Positions 36,039-44,455 of a stretch of DNA of 64,000 bases are shown in pieces. How positions within the stretch are numbered: the first letter of the stretch is position 1; each line of letters begins with the position of its first letter. The stretch covers positions 1-64,000 of the forward strand of contig JARRPX010000009.1 in assembly GCA_037382465.1 (NCBI GenBank), read 5' to 3'. The position numbers and the translations under genes are program-made. The notes beneath the pieces were generated by a model that did not search any database, was not told the DNA's origin, and was given only the letters and a program-made list of their open reading frames with translations. The DNA is from Anaerolineales bacterium (GTDB taxonomy: Bacteria > Chloroflexota > Anaerolineae > Anaerolineales > E44-bin32).

Positions 36039-37982
36039 ATGGCCATTTTATCTGAACCGATCCAAGAACCAGTCGACCTCATGAACTTCGTCGGAGGCGA
36101 ATTTGTGCCCTCCAGCGGAGCCACGAAGGAGGTCGTCAACCCGGCCACCGGAAAGGTGATCGCCAGGGTACCTGTATCGACCAAGGTGGACCACGACCGC
36201 GCGGTCGAAGCGGCGCTGGAGGCATACCCCGACTGGCGCAGCACGCCGCCGGTGGCAAGAGCCAGATGTCTCTTCCGCTTGAAGGAACTGCTCGAGGAAA
36301 ACTTCGAAGAACTGAGCCGCATCCAAACCATGGAGCACGGTAAAACCATCGACGAGTCCCGCGGGGAGACACGGCGCGGCATCGAGAACGTGGAAGTTGC
36401 CACGGGAATTCCCACGCTGATGATGGGCACCAACCTGGAGGACATCGCAACCGGCATCGACGAGTATCTCATCCGCCAACCGCTGGGAGTCTTTGGAATC
36501 GTCGGACCGTTCAACTTTCCCTTCATGGTGCCGTTGTGGTTCGCGCCCTACGCGGTCGCGACGGGCAACTGTATCGTCCTCAAACCTTCTCCAGATACGC
36601 CCATCAGCCAGGCGAAGATCGTCGAACTGGCGGATGAAGCCGGAATCCCGCCCGGCGTCTGGAACGTGGTTCACGGGGAGAAGGACGTGGTATCGGCGAT
36701 GCTGGACCACCCGCGTATCAAGGGAGTATGCTTCGTCGGTTCGACACCCGTGGGCAGGGATGTGGTCTACCGGCGCTGCGGCGAAACCGGCAAGCGGGTC
36801 ATCGCCCAGACAGGCGCGAAGAACTTCGCCCTGGTCATGCCGGACGCCGATATTGATCGGACGGTAGCGGCCTGCATGACCTCCTTCTTCGGCAACACCG
36901 GCCAGCGCTGCCTTGCGAACGCCAACCTGATCGTCGTCGGTGAAGGGCTATCCGAAATGCAGCACAAAGCTTTTTACTCCGAAGTCGTGGACGCCTTTGT
37001 CACCGCAGCCGGTAAGATCCGCGTGGGCTATGGGCTCGACGAAACGATCCAAATGGGACCCTTGCAGAATCCCGGCAAGAAAGAGAGAGTCCTGGGGTAT
37101 ATCGAGAAGGGTATTGAGCAGGGCGCCACCCTCACACTGGATGGACGCATCCCGGAGATCGTCGGGGACTATCCGGATACCTGTTTCGTCGGTCCGACGG
37201 TGTTCGAAGACGTGACGTTGGACATGGTCATCGCCCGGGAGGAAATCTTCGGGCCTGTGGCCATGATGATGAAAGCCGGCGGCTTAAGCGAAGCGATCGA
37301 TATGATCCACACCAACCCGTTCGGCAACGCCGCCTCCATTTTCACGGGAAACGGCAAGTGGGCGCGGGAATTCCAATACCTGACCGATGTGGGGAATATC
37401 GGCATAAACGTTGGCATCGCAGCGCCAATGGCGTTCTTCCCCTTCAGCGGCATGAAGGATTCGTTCTTCGGCTCACTGCACGGGCAAGGCATGGAGAGCG
37501 TCCGCTTCTTCACCGAGAGTAAAGTCGTCATCTTTGAAGTGCACGACGCAAATATCACAGCTTCCGCCATCATGAGCTTCTCGGAAAAACTCGAGGAGCA
37601 ATCCATGGCCTTTTACGAGCAGCTCGCCCGGAGATTCGAAGAACAGCGGGATACCTTCCTGCGCTTCGCGAAGGAGTGCAAGAAGAACAAGATCCACCTC
37701 GTGCGGACCTACCAGGAGACCATTTCCGACGCGCTGGAAGCCACGTTTTCTTTCGAAACGCTGGAGTTCCCCGAGATCGATTTCGAAAGTCTGCTGGATG
37801 AAGAAGCCAGTTTCACCGATGTCGTTAGCGGTGCGATGGCTATCGAGAGGCAAGCCTCGGAATTTTACACCGATGTCGCGGATCAGTCCCAGTCACTACT
37901 GGCAACCATCCCCAGAGCTTTCAAGCGTGTGGCGAAGGCAAGACTTTCCCGAAGCGAGACCTTGGAGGCTTTACGAAATTAA
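36039..37982 (+). CDS. CoA-acylating aldehyde dehydrogenase (MmsA-like) with C-terminal ferritin-like domain
   Basis: A 647-residue protein. Residues 1-500 are an aldehyde dehydrogenase of the methylmalonate-semialdehyde type: FNFPFMVPLWFAPYA, GSTPVGRDVVY as the NAD-binding loop, and catalytic C291 in GQRCLA. At the usual general-base glutamate site it reads QTGAKNFALVMPDA, like MmsA enzymes that pass the acyl group to CoA rather than water. Residues about 505-647 are an added helical domain resembling rubrerythrin/ferritin-like bundles (SFSEKLEEQSMAFYEQLARR; AIERQASEFYTDVADQS), but the usual E-x-x-H metal motif is degenerate (ECKKNKIH). Normal MmsA proteins end near residue 500. The ATG follows GGAAAGGAGAC. 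It should oxidise the aldehyde produced upstream in the pathway to an acyl-CoA. Confidence 0.88.
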   Translation: MAILSEPIQEPVDLMNFVGGEFVPSSGATKEVVNPATGKVIARVPVSTKVDHDRAVEAALEAYPDWRSTPPVARARCLFRLKELLEENFEELSRIQTMEHGKTIDESRGETRRGIENVEVATGIPTLMMGTNLEDIATGIDEYLIRQPLGVFGIVGPFNFPFMVPLWFAPYAVATGNCIVLKPSPDTPISQAKIVELADEAGIPPGVWNVVHGEKDVVSAMLDHPRIKGVCFVGSTPVGRDVVYRRCGETGKRVIAQTGAKNFALVMPDADIDRTVAACMTSFFGNTGQRCLANANLIVVGEGLSEMQHKAFYSEVVDAFVTAAGKIRVGYGLDETIQMGPLQNPGKKERVLGYIEKGIEQGATLTLDGRIPEIVGDYPDTCFVGPTVFEDVTLDMVIAREEIFGPVAMMMKAGGLSEAIDMIHTNPFGNAASIFTGNGKWAREFQYLTDVGNIGINVGIAAPMAFFPFSGMKDSFFGSLHGQGMESVRFFTESKVVIFEVHDANITASAIMSFSEKLEEQSMAFYEQLARRFEEQRDTFLRFAKECKKNKIHLVRTYQETISDALEATFSFETLEFPEIDFESLLDEEASFTDVVSGAMAIERQASEFYTDVADQSQSLLATIPRAFKRVAKARLSRSETLEALRN

Positions 37983-37986
37983 ACTT

Positions 37987-38043
37987 ATCCTTTCGAGACG
38001 ACGAAGAACCTGCTACGACTCCGGCTTTTGGTCTTGAAAGGAT
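37987..38043. terminator. long inverted repeat between convergent genes
   Basis: ATCCTTTCGAGAC (37987-37999) pairs with GTCTTGAAAGGAT (38031-38043) at 12 of 13 positions around a 31-base loop. It sits between the aldehyde dehydrogenase and TetR 3' ends. Confidence 0.45.
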
Positions 38044-38107
38044 CAAATCGCAAGGCTCAATTCGTCCCCGGTCAATTTCGTAAAGTATTGTTGGATGTAG
38101 TTGTTCA

Positions 38108-38695
38108 CTATCTGATGAGAGTGGATACCAGGATCGCCATGTTTTCGTGCATGGTCGTTTCCAAGTCGTAGCGTCCGTCGTGCAGGCTCCAGTCGAACAC
38201 GATCCCACGCGCCATCATGAACAAGAAGCGCACCACATCTTCCGGGGCGGCATCCGTATTGATTTCTCCTCGCTGCTGCCCCCGGCGGATGAGATCTTCC
38301 AGCATCATCAGCATCGGACGCCCCTTCATGATGAAAAACTTCACTTTCGGATTGAAGAGCTGCTGGGTCATCTCCACGCCGCTCATCACGTTGAATTTGG
38401 CGTAGTGATCGAAGAACTCGAGGATCTGTTCCGGAACGCTCTCCCCGTTTTTCCCCAGCACGACTTCGTTGGAGAAGTAATCGTCGGCTTTGCGAAAAAT
38501 CTCTGCCAGGATATCGTTTTTCGATTCGAAGTAGTGGTAGAAAGCCCCAACCGAAACGCCCGCCTTCTCGCTGATGTCCACGATCGTCAGGTTCTCAAAC
38601 CCTTTACGGTCCATCAACTCGATCGCAGCGTTGTAGATCCTGTTGCGGGTTTCGATCGCCTGCTCTTGTCGTTTGGTGCGAGTTCTCTTGGTCAT
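38108..38695 (-). CDS. TetR family regulator
   Basis: A TetR repressor, about 196 residues from the ATG at 38695. The DNA-binding domain ends with ISEKAGVSVGAFYHYFESKNDILAEIF, and the C-terminal domain of helices follows with GVEMTQQLFNPKVKFF. Other in-frame starts are an ATG at 38719 and a TTG at 38743; 38695 has a GGA 8 bases before it and gives the usual length. Two nearly identical palindromic boxes upstream (38781-38820) are its likely targets. It is the last gene of the minus-strand AOR-MoaD set and faces the FAD/aldehyde dehydrogenase operon, so it may control part of this catabolic region. Confidence 0.85.
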   Translation of the reverse strand: MTKRTRTKRQEQAIETRNRIYNAAIELMDRKGFENLTIVDISEKAGVSVGAFYHYFESKNDILAEIFRKADDYFSNEVVLGKNGESVPEQILEFFDHYAKFNVMSGVEMTQQLFNPKVKFFIMKGRPMLMMLEDLIRRGQQRGEINTDAAPEDVVRFLFMMARGIVFDWSLHDGRYDLETTMHENMAILVSTLIR

Positions 38696-38780
38696 ATCGG
38701 GTTCCGTGCGTGATGTCATGCCGGCGGTTGAAGAGATTGGCAATGGGGTATAGCATAAAAAAGCCGGAAAGTAAAGTTCA

Positions 38781-38820
38781 CCGAATCGATTCGGAATAGA
38801 AATGCTTTCGAAACGATTCG
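38781..38820. promoter_or_regulatory. two palindromic boxes, probable TetR operators
   Basis: CCGAATCGATTCGG (38781-38794, perfect palindrome) and TTCGAAACGATTCG (38807-38820) share the core GAAWCGATTC and are 27 bases apart. They lie upstream of the tetR gene, with a TATGCT -10-like box between them and the gene. Confidence 0.6.
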
Positions 38821-38942
38821 CGCCTTCGGGGAAATAGCTGGAGTTATAAGTAGAGCGTTTTTCTGCAGGCCTTGCCGCTCAACGAGTGCGGTTCAGGATC
38901 TCCGGCTCGAGTCAAATCGATGACATCGGCTGCGGGTTCCAA

Positions 38943-39572
38943 CTATGCCATGCTGTCGAGGATGATCTCAGCCGTCAGCCTGGCGCCGATCCCCGGCAGC
39001 AGGCCGCATTTTTCAAAGCCCTGGGCTTCAGCGAAGGCCTGCATGTTCTCTTCGCTCGCCGCAGGGTCCATGTAGCGCCCAAAAACGACGTCTTCGTGGA
39101 TCTTGGGGCACACCACTGCGCCGACTTCGTCCTCGAAGCGGGCCATGAACTGGCGCGCCATCATGATCGACGCGCCCACAGCATCATAGTCCATCACGTC
39201 TTCACTGCCGAAATACAGCCCGAGAGCGATGAGGCTCCCGGTCACTCCGCCGCACATCCAGCCCGTGCCGCCGAACCCGGGAAAAGGCGAGAGGGCCTGG
39301 ATGATCTGCATGCTGCCCAGGCCGAATTCCTCCAGGATGGCGAGCGCAGTACCCTTGGCACAGTTGCGGACAATGAAGTTGTATTCCTGCGCCCTTCGCT
39401 CGATTCTCTCTAGAATTCGTTCTCTTTGGGACAGCAGTTCCTGGGGATTGAGGTCTTTTCTGGGAATCCCTTCCTGAGACAGTTTTCTTACCCTAGCCTC
39501 GATCGCGGGAACGTCCCAGTCTCTGGCCGCAAGTTCCTGCACTTTTCCCTGCAACGCATCAATATCTGCCAC
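38943..39572 (-). CDS. C_GCAxxG_C_C family redox protein
   Basis: A 209-residue protein of the C_GCAxxG_C_C family, small proteins with regularly spaced cysteines thought to bind a metal or perform redox chemistry. The pattern is N-C-A-K-G near residue 67, WMCGGVTGS, VVCPKIHE and KCGLLPG; the usual Gly before the first cysteine motif is replaced by Asn (NCAKG). An N-terminal helical region (about 60 residues, RKLSQEGIPRKDLNPQELL) precedes it. The GTG at 39572 follows GGGAG and is preferred to a TTG at 39608. It lies in a row with moaD-like and AOR genes, which suggests an electron-transfer or maturation role for AOR. Confidence 0.72.
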   Translation of the reverse strand: MADIDALQGKVQELAARDWDVPAIEARVRKLSQEGIPRKDLNPQELLSQRERILERIERRAQEYNFIVRNCAKGTALAILEEFGLGSMQIIQALSPFPGFGGTGWMCGGVTGSLIALGLYFGSEDVMDYDAVGASIMMARQFMARFEDEVGAVVCPKIHEDVVFGRYMDPAASEENMQAFAEAQGFEKCGLLPGIGARLTAEIILDSMA

Positions 39573-39610
39573 GTTCTCGCTCCCTTCCTGAAAACGGCCG
39601 GCGACCAATC

Positions 39611-39850
39611 TCAGCCTCCGGCTATACTCTGAAACACGTTAATCATCTTTCCATCCCCTAATGTTTCCTGCGCATCCAGGACCCGGCCTTCCATGATGGC
39701 CACAATCCCACGGCGATCCGTGAATTTCAGTTGGGCGAACAGATCCCCAACAGTCGCGCCATCGGGAATATCGACCAGAAGGCCATGCGCATGCTCATAA
39801 CCCTCGATATGCCGGCCCAAAGTCCCATACAGCCTCACGCATACCTTCAT
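39611..39850 (-). CDS. MoaD/ThiS-like sulfur carrier
   Basis: A 79-residue ubiquitin-like protein. It has the beta-grasp pattern (VCVRLYGTLG, GATVGDLFAQL, VFQSIAGG) and ends in the diglycine that becomes a thiocarboxylate in sulfur transfer to molybdopterin. It lies 106 bases downstream of the aldehyde ferredoxin oxidoreductase, as MoaD-like proteins often do in tungstoenzyme loci. The ATG at 39850 is preferred to a GTG at 39862. Confidence 0.85.
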   Translation of the reverse strand: MKVCVRLYGTLGRHIEGYEHAHGLLVDIPDGATVGDLFAQLKFTDRRGIVAIMEGRVLDAQETLGDGKMINVFQSIAGG

Positions 39851-39956
39851 ACCGTATCTCACAGTGCAGCAGCGCTTTCAACGGAATCCTCCGCAGCGGT
39901 CTTCCGATGGGATAAGGCTGCCAGTGTCAACGATCTGAACCAACGCAGTTAATAAC

Positions 39957-41672
39957 CTAAAAATCGAATGTTTCGTCAATTTCATCATCAGGGATGGTAA
40001 ACACGACGTCGTGCGGCGGCAGCGGTTCTTTATAGAACATCTCGGGCAGGCGGTCGTCTTGTTTCGTAAACCCTGCCTTGCGGTTGAAATCACGCTCCGC
40101 CTGCAATACCCGTTTTCCTATTCCCATGGGAAACTCGCCCGCGTCGATTTCAACGCCCGATTTGGCGCTGATCGCCTTTCGAAAAGCCTCGCTCCCCTCC
40201 GGGGCCAACATGGCCACGCTGGCCATAAAACACTGCCCCATGGTATCGAATGCGGCCATGGCGATCTGCAGGAAACGTGAAGTTTCGACCTGTCCTTGTG
40301 GATCCAAGGGATCGAGCTGCTTGGTCAGGTACGCACCGACGATGTTACCGGCGGTATGATCGGCCCCCATGGGGGACGTTGCGTACGTGACTCCTTGACC
40401 CAACATGGCTCTTGGGTCGTATGCAGCGATACTCTGGCCTTTAACCACAGGAACTCGCGAGTGATTGAAATGTCTGCCGACAGCTGCTGGACCGTTCCCT
40501 AAAATCCTTCCGAAATCCGTACCCTGGGCGATCTCCTCCACCATTGTGATCGCAGCCTCGGCGTCGCCGAACTCCTTGTAGCCGGCATCCATCGCGACCG
40601 CCACGGCCACGCCGGTGCTCATCGTGTCGACACCGATGTCGTCACACAGGTGATCGAGTCGGGCGATAACATCCAGATCGGCGATACCGGTCATACCGCC
40701 AGTCGCCCAGATGGTTTCATATTCCAGGGAGCTGGTGACGAAATTACCATCCTTGTCTACGTATTCATTCGAACAATGGATCATACACTGGCTGCAACCC
40801 TGGTGTGTGGCCTTACCCCCTCGCTCCTTGATGATCTCTGCCATCCTCTCGCCGCTGATATTTTCCCAGCCTTCAAATGTGCCCTCGCGCGCGTTATAGC
40901 TGGGGAAGGCACCCATGACGTTGACCGGGGCGACGAGTGCCGCCGTCCCGAGTTCCGGCATTACTTCGCCGCTCATGTGATCCGCCTTCACAAACGCCAC
41001 CACATCCTTGACCGCCGCCTTAAAAGCCTTTGGATCGGCTACGGCATCTGCCGCCTTTCCGCGTTGATCGACCACCAGCGCTTTCAAACCCTTGGAGCCC
41101 ATGACGGCGCCCATGCCCCCGCGTCCAGCGGCGCGGCAAGGCCGGCCATCGACGTCAGAAGATTGAATCGAAGCAGCCGCAAGTTCGTACTCCCCGGCCG
41201 GTCCAATGCAAAGGACGGAGGTGTCTTCGCCGTATGCCTCCAGCATTTTCTCTACGAACGCATAGGTACGCATACCCCGGTAAGTATCGGCCGGTATCAG
41301 GCTCGCCTCACCATTCTGGTCGATGCGAAGAATGTTGAAGTCCGACGCTGCGCCTTCAGCCACAATGGCGGTAATTCCCAGGTGTCCCAGCGCCGTGGCT
41401 ACGGTGCCACCGGCGTTGCTTTCCTTTATCCCGCCAGTTAATGGGCTCTTCGCCCCGATGGAGATGCGGCTGGTGTTCGGCAGCGTCGTGCCGCTCATAT
41501 AACCGGGAGCGAAGATCAGTTTATTCTCCGGACCCAAAGGGTCGCACTTCGGCGGCACTTCTGCGTTGATCATGATCGAAGTCAGTCCTCTGCCGCCCAA
41601 CCCGGCGTACTCCTTCGGTACATCTTCGATGTGAACGGTTTTATCACTCATATTGACTCGGATGAGTTTCAT
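39957..41672 (-). CDS. aor: aldehyde ferredoxin oxidoreductase family (tungsten enzyme)
   Basis: A 571-residue AOR-family enzyme, expected to carry a bis-pterin tungsten (or molybdenum) cofactor and one [4Fe-4S] cluster and to interconvert aldehydes and carboxylic acids with ferredoxin. The cluster cysteines C293, C296, C300 (CSQCMIHC) and C481 have the same spacing as in the Pyrococcus enzyme. N-terminal GRGLTSIMINAEVP and LGPENKLIFAPGYMSGT are family signatures for pterin binding. The start ATG follows GGGAGAC. It is flanked by an alcohol dehydrogenase and a MoaD-like protein on the same strand. The substrate is unknown; by context it could remove or use an aldehyde formed by the alcohol dehydrogenase or FAD oxidases. 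Confidence 0.93.
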   Translation of the reverse strand: MKLIRVNMSDKTVHIEDVPKEYAGLGGRGLTSIMINAEVPPKCDPLGPENKLIFAPGYMSGTTLPNTSRISIGAKSPLTGGIKESNAGGTVATALGHLGITAIVAEGAASDFNILRIDQNGEASLIPADTYRGMRTYAFVEKMLEAYGEDTSVLCIGPAGEYELAAASIQSSDVDGRPCRAAGRGGMGAVMGSKGLKALVVDQRGKAADAVADPKAFKAAVKDVVAFVKADHMSGEVMPELGTAALVAPVNVMGAFPSYNAREGTFEGWENISGERMAEIIKERGGKATHQGCSQCMIHCSNEYVDKDGNFVTSSLEYETIWATGGMTGIADLDVIARLDHLCDDIGVDTMSTGVAVAVAMDAGYKEFGDAEAAITMVEEIAQGTDFGRILGNGPAAVGRHFNHSRVPVVKGQSIAAYDPRAMLGQGVTYATSPMGADHTAGNIVGAYLTKQLDPLDPQGQVETSRFLQIAMAAFDTMGQCFMASVAMLAPEGSEAFRKAISAKSGVEIDAGEFPMGIGKRVLQAERDFNRKAGFTKQDDRLPEMFYKEPLPPHDVVFTIPDDEIDETFDF

Positions 41673-41754
41673 GTCTCCCGCCTTTCCCTATCTCTCATGG
41701 ACGCATGCGCAGCGCAGACCCAATACCTTCATAAGAGTCCGATTGAGACTTCGC

Positions 41755-42852
41755 TCACATCTTCAATACAGGTTTCATTACTTTCCCCTGTTCCATATCT
41801 TCGACGGCTTGATTGATGTCCTCGAACTCATAGAATTTAATAAGACGGTCGAAGGGGAATCTTCCTTGCGCGTAGAGTTCGATGAGGACCGGGATGAACA
41901 GGTCCGGAATCGCATCCCCTCCGAGAATTCCCCTCACCGTGCGGCCGTTCATGATCAGGTCCATGTCCAGGCTGACTTCCGTGCCCGGCGGCACGACACC
42001 GGTCAGCCCACAGATGCCGAGGCGCGGCAGCACGTCTACGGCTTGCCGCAGCACCGCCGGGTTGCCCACACACTCCAGGCTGTACTTGGCGCCGCCACCG
42101 GTGATCTCCAGGATGGCTTCCACCGGGTCCATCTCCCCGGCGTTGATGGTGTGGGTCGCTCCGAGTTCCTGCGCCATCTTCAAGCGATCTGCGTTCGTGT
42201 CCACAGCGATGATGGTGGTGCAGCCGCATACGACTGCAGCGAGGATCGCGCTCATGCCCACGTTGCCGGCACCGAAAACGGCAATCGAAGATCCCGGTCT
42301 GACCCCCAACGAGTTCATCACGGCGCCGGCGCCGGTCATTATGCCGCAGCCCATCGGACCCAGGATCTCGAGCGGCACGTCATCCCGCACCTTGACTACG
42401 TTGCGTTCGTTGGCCAGGGCGAAATTGGCGAAAGAGGACTGGCAGAAAAATGAGCCGTGTACGACCTGATCGCCTTTTCGCAAGGTATCGGAATCGTCAG
42501 GACGGGCGCCGTGGAAGTTGTGTTGGAAAAAGTTCAGACAGTAGAGCACCTTGCCGGACTTGCAGGAACTGCACTTCCCGCAGTAATCCCAGGCGAGCAC
42601 GACGTGATCGCCCGGTTTGACCTTGGTTACCCGCGAGCCCACGCGTTCCACCACACCCGCTCCTTCATGCCCGAACACGCTGGGCGGCGCCGGAATCGGT
42701 AGATGCATGTCCCGACCCGCCAGGTCCGTGTGGCAAATACCCGTTCCGATTATCCGCACAAGCACCTCGTCGTCGTTCGGCTCGCTCAGCTCGAGTTGTT
42801 CGATGATGAATGCGCCCCCGGGTTCCGAGATGACCGCAGCTTTGATGTCCAT
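41755..42852 (-). CDS. zinc-dependent alcohol dehydrogenase
   Basis: A medium-chain NAD-dependent alcohol dehydrogenase of 365 residues, related to the class III/aryl-alcohol group. Catalytic zinc ligands are the Cys of GICHTDLAG, the His of FGHEGAG and a later Cys; the structural zinc site is CGKCSSCKSGKVLYC. The nucleotide fold has GAGNVGMSAILA. GGAGGAAG precedes the ATG. It lies between livF and aor and is probably part of the same long transcript, giving alcohol-to-aldehyde oxidation before AOR. Confidence 0.93.
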   Translation of the reverse strand: MDIKAAVISEPGGAFIIEQLELSEPNDDEVLVRIIGTGICHTDLAGRDMHLPIPAPPSVFGHEGAGVVERVGSRVTKVKPGDHVVLAWDYCGKCSSCKSGKVLYCLNFFQHNFHGARPDDSDTLRKGDQVVHGSFFCQSSFANFALANERNVVKVRDDVPLEILGPMGCGIMTGAGAVMNSLGVRPGSSIAVFGAGNVGMSAILAAVVCGCTTIIAVDTNADRLKMAQELGATHTINAGEMDPVEAILEITGGGAKYSLECVGNPAVLRQAVDVLPRLGICGLTGVVPPGTEVSLDMDLIMNGRTVRGILGGDAIPDLFIPVLIELYAQGRFPFDRLIKFYEFEDINQAVEDMEQGKVMKPVLKM

Positions 42853-42921
42853 GTCTTCCTCCCTGCCCCGCAGATATCCCTATCCGCGAAGTCTAGAAAA
42901 AGTGTGGCTGGCCCGATCATT

Positions 42922-42945
42922 CCGGATAAGCGCTCACTTATCCGG
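42922..42945. other. intercistronic hairpin between livF and alcohol dehydrogenase
   Basis: A perfect 9-bp stem (CCGGATAAG / CTTATCCGG) with loop CGCTCA, inside the 174-base gap. A GTTTT follows on the plus strand only, so on the operon strand it is more likely a processing or stability hairpin than a terminator. Confidence 0.45.
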
Positions 42946-43026
42946 GTTTTGAAGACCCATAGTGACGTTCACCGGGTTATCATGCGCCGCATTTCGCGCG
43001 CTTTGGAAGGCGACACGGGCTGCCCG

Positions 43027-43731
43027 CTACAATCCGAGAAACGCCTGTCTCACGAAGTCACTCTCGAGTAGATCTTCACCCGTCCCTTCCATACAGATGC
43101 GGCCATTTTCCATTACGTACGCCCGGTCGGCTGTCTCCAGGCTGTGCCGCACGTTCTGTTCGACCAGCAGGATGGTGATCCCCTGTGCCCGCATATCTTG
43201 AATGACGCGAAAGATCTCCTCGACCATCAGCGGCGCCAGGCCGTAGGAGGGTTCGTCCAGCATGCATAACTTCGGCCTGGACATCAACCCACGGGCGATC
43301 GCCAGCATTTGACGCTCGCCGCCGCTCAAGGTACTGGCCAATTGCCCGGTTCTTTCCTCCAGGATGGGAAAAATCTGGTAGACCTGTTTCAGAGTCTCTT
43401 CCTTTTTTTGCCAGGCGCGGAGGGAATACGCCCCCATCTCGAGATTCTCGTACACCGTCATGTCGGGAAACACTCTCCCACCTTCGGGCACGTGAGAGAT
43501 TCCCAGGTCGACGATCACGTGAGAGGGCAGGCCATCGATCCGCTTCCCCAGGAATTCAATCGTGCCCGAAACGGGAGGCGCAATACCCGAAATGGCATCG
43601 AGCAGTGCGGTTTTTCCGGCGCCGTTCGACCCAATCAAAGCCACGATCTCAGATTCACGGACTTCCAGACAAACGTCCCAAAGCGCTTGGGTCGCCTCAC
43701 AAGGGGTGCAAACATCACATAGTTCCAGCAC
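43027..43731 (-). CDS. livF: Liv-type ABC transporter ATP-binding protein LivF
   Basis: The 234-residue LivF-type ATPase. Walker A GSNGAGKT, signature LSGGERQMLAIARGL and Walker B LCMLDEPSYGLAP are intact; the last matches the LivF version rather than LivG. Translation begins 4 bases after livG. It forms the energising dimer with LivG for import of the ligand bound by the lipoprotein at 46393. Confidence 0.95.
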   Translation of the reverse strand: MLELCDVCTPCEATQALWDVCLEVRESEIVALIGSNGAGKTALLDAISGIAPPVSGTIEFLGKRIDGLPSHVIVDLGISHVPEGGRVFPDMTVYENLEMGAYSLRAWQKKEETLKQVYQIFPILEERTGQLASTLSGGERQMLAIARGLMSRPKLCMLDEPSYGLAPLMVEEIFRVIQDMRAQGITILLVEQNVRHSLETADRAYVMENGRICMEGTGEDLLESDFVRQAFLGL

Positions 43732-43735
43732 AGGG

Positions 43736-44455
43736 TTATTCTCCTAAGTAAGCCTCGATCACGGTTTTGTTGGCTGCAATGCGTTTGGGTGTTCCCTCCG
43801 CAATTTTTTGTCCATGATGAAGAACGATGATGCGATCGCAGATACTCATGATCGCATGCATGACATGTTCGATCATGAAAATCGTTATTCCCCGATCTCG
43901 AATCTTATGGACCAGCTCCATCGCCCCGGCCAATTCTGTGGGATTCAATCCCGCCATTAATTCATCCAGCAGCAGGAGTTCCGGCTTGGTCGCCAACGCC
44001 CTGGCGACTTCAAGACGTTTCTTGTTACACAGGGTGAGGCTGTGGGCCGGGACCTTGCGCATTTCTGACAGCCCTACGAATTCACACAATTCTGAAGCAT
44101 CTTCGGCAGCTTCCGACATCGACGAGTCATTGGCTGAACCGAAGATCGAACCCAGCAGGACGTTTTCGACGACCGGCATGTTGCCGAATATCTTCACCGA
44201 CTGAAACGTCCTCGCCACGCCCTTCCGGCAGATTCGATACGGCTGCATGCCGGTGATGTTTTCGGCTTTGAAATTTATGGTTCCGGATTTCGGAACAGCC
44301 GCCCCGGACACCAGATTGAACAGTGTCGTCTTGCCCGCCCCGTTGGGGCCGATCAACCCGACGACTTTGCCCTTGGTGATTTTAAAATCCACCTCCGAGA
44401 CTGCGGCCAATCCGCCGAAATTTTTTGTGACGCCGATACCTTCAAGGATTGGCAT
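43736..44455 (-). CDS. livG: Liv-type ABC transporter ATP-binding protein LivG
   Basis: The 239-residue LivG-type ATPase with Walker A GPNGAGKT, the LivG-specific ARTFQSVKIFGNMPVVENVLLG segment, and Walker B ELLLLDELMAGLNP. The family Q-loop is present. The usual signature LSYG is replaced by LTLCNKKRLEVARAL, a noticeable divergence at the ABC signature motif. The start overlaps the livM stop by 14 bases. Confidence 0.94.
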   Translation of the reverse strand: MPILEGIGVTKNFGGLAAVSEVDFKITKGKVVGLIGPNGAGKTTLFNLVSGAAVPKSGTINFKAENITGMQPYRICRKGVARTFQSVKIFGNMPVVENVLLGSIFGSANDSSMSEAAEDASELCEFVGLSEMRKVPAHSLTLCNKKRLEVARALATKPELLLLDELMAGLNPTELAGAMELVHKIRDRGITIFMIEHVMHAIMSICDRIIVLHHGQKIAEGTPKRIAANKTVIEAYLGE

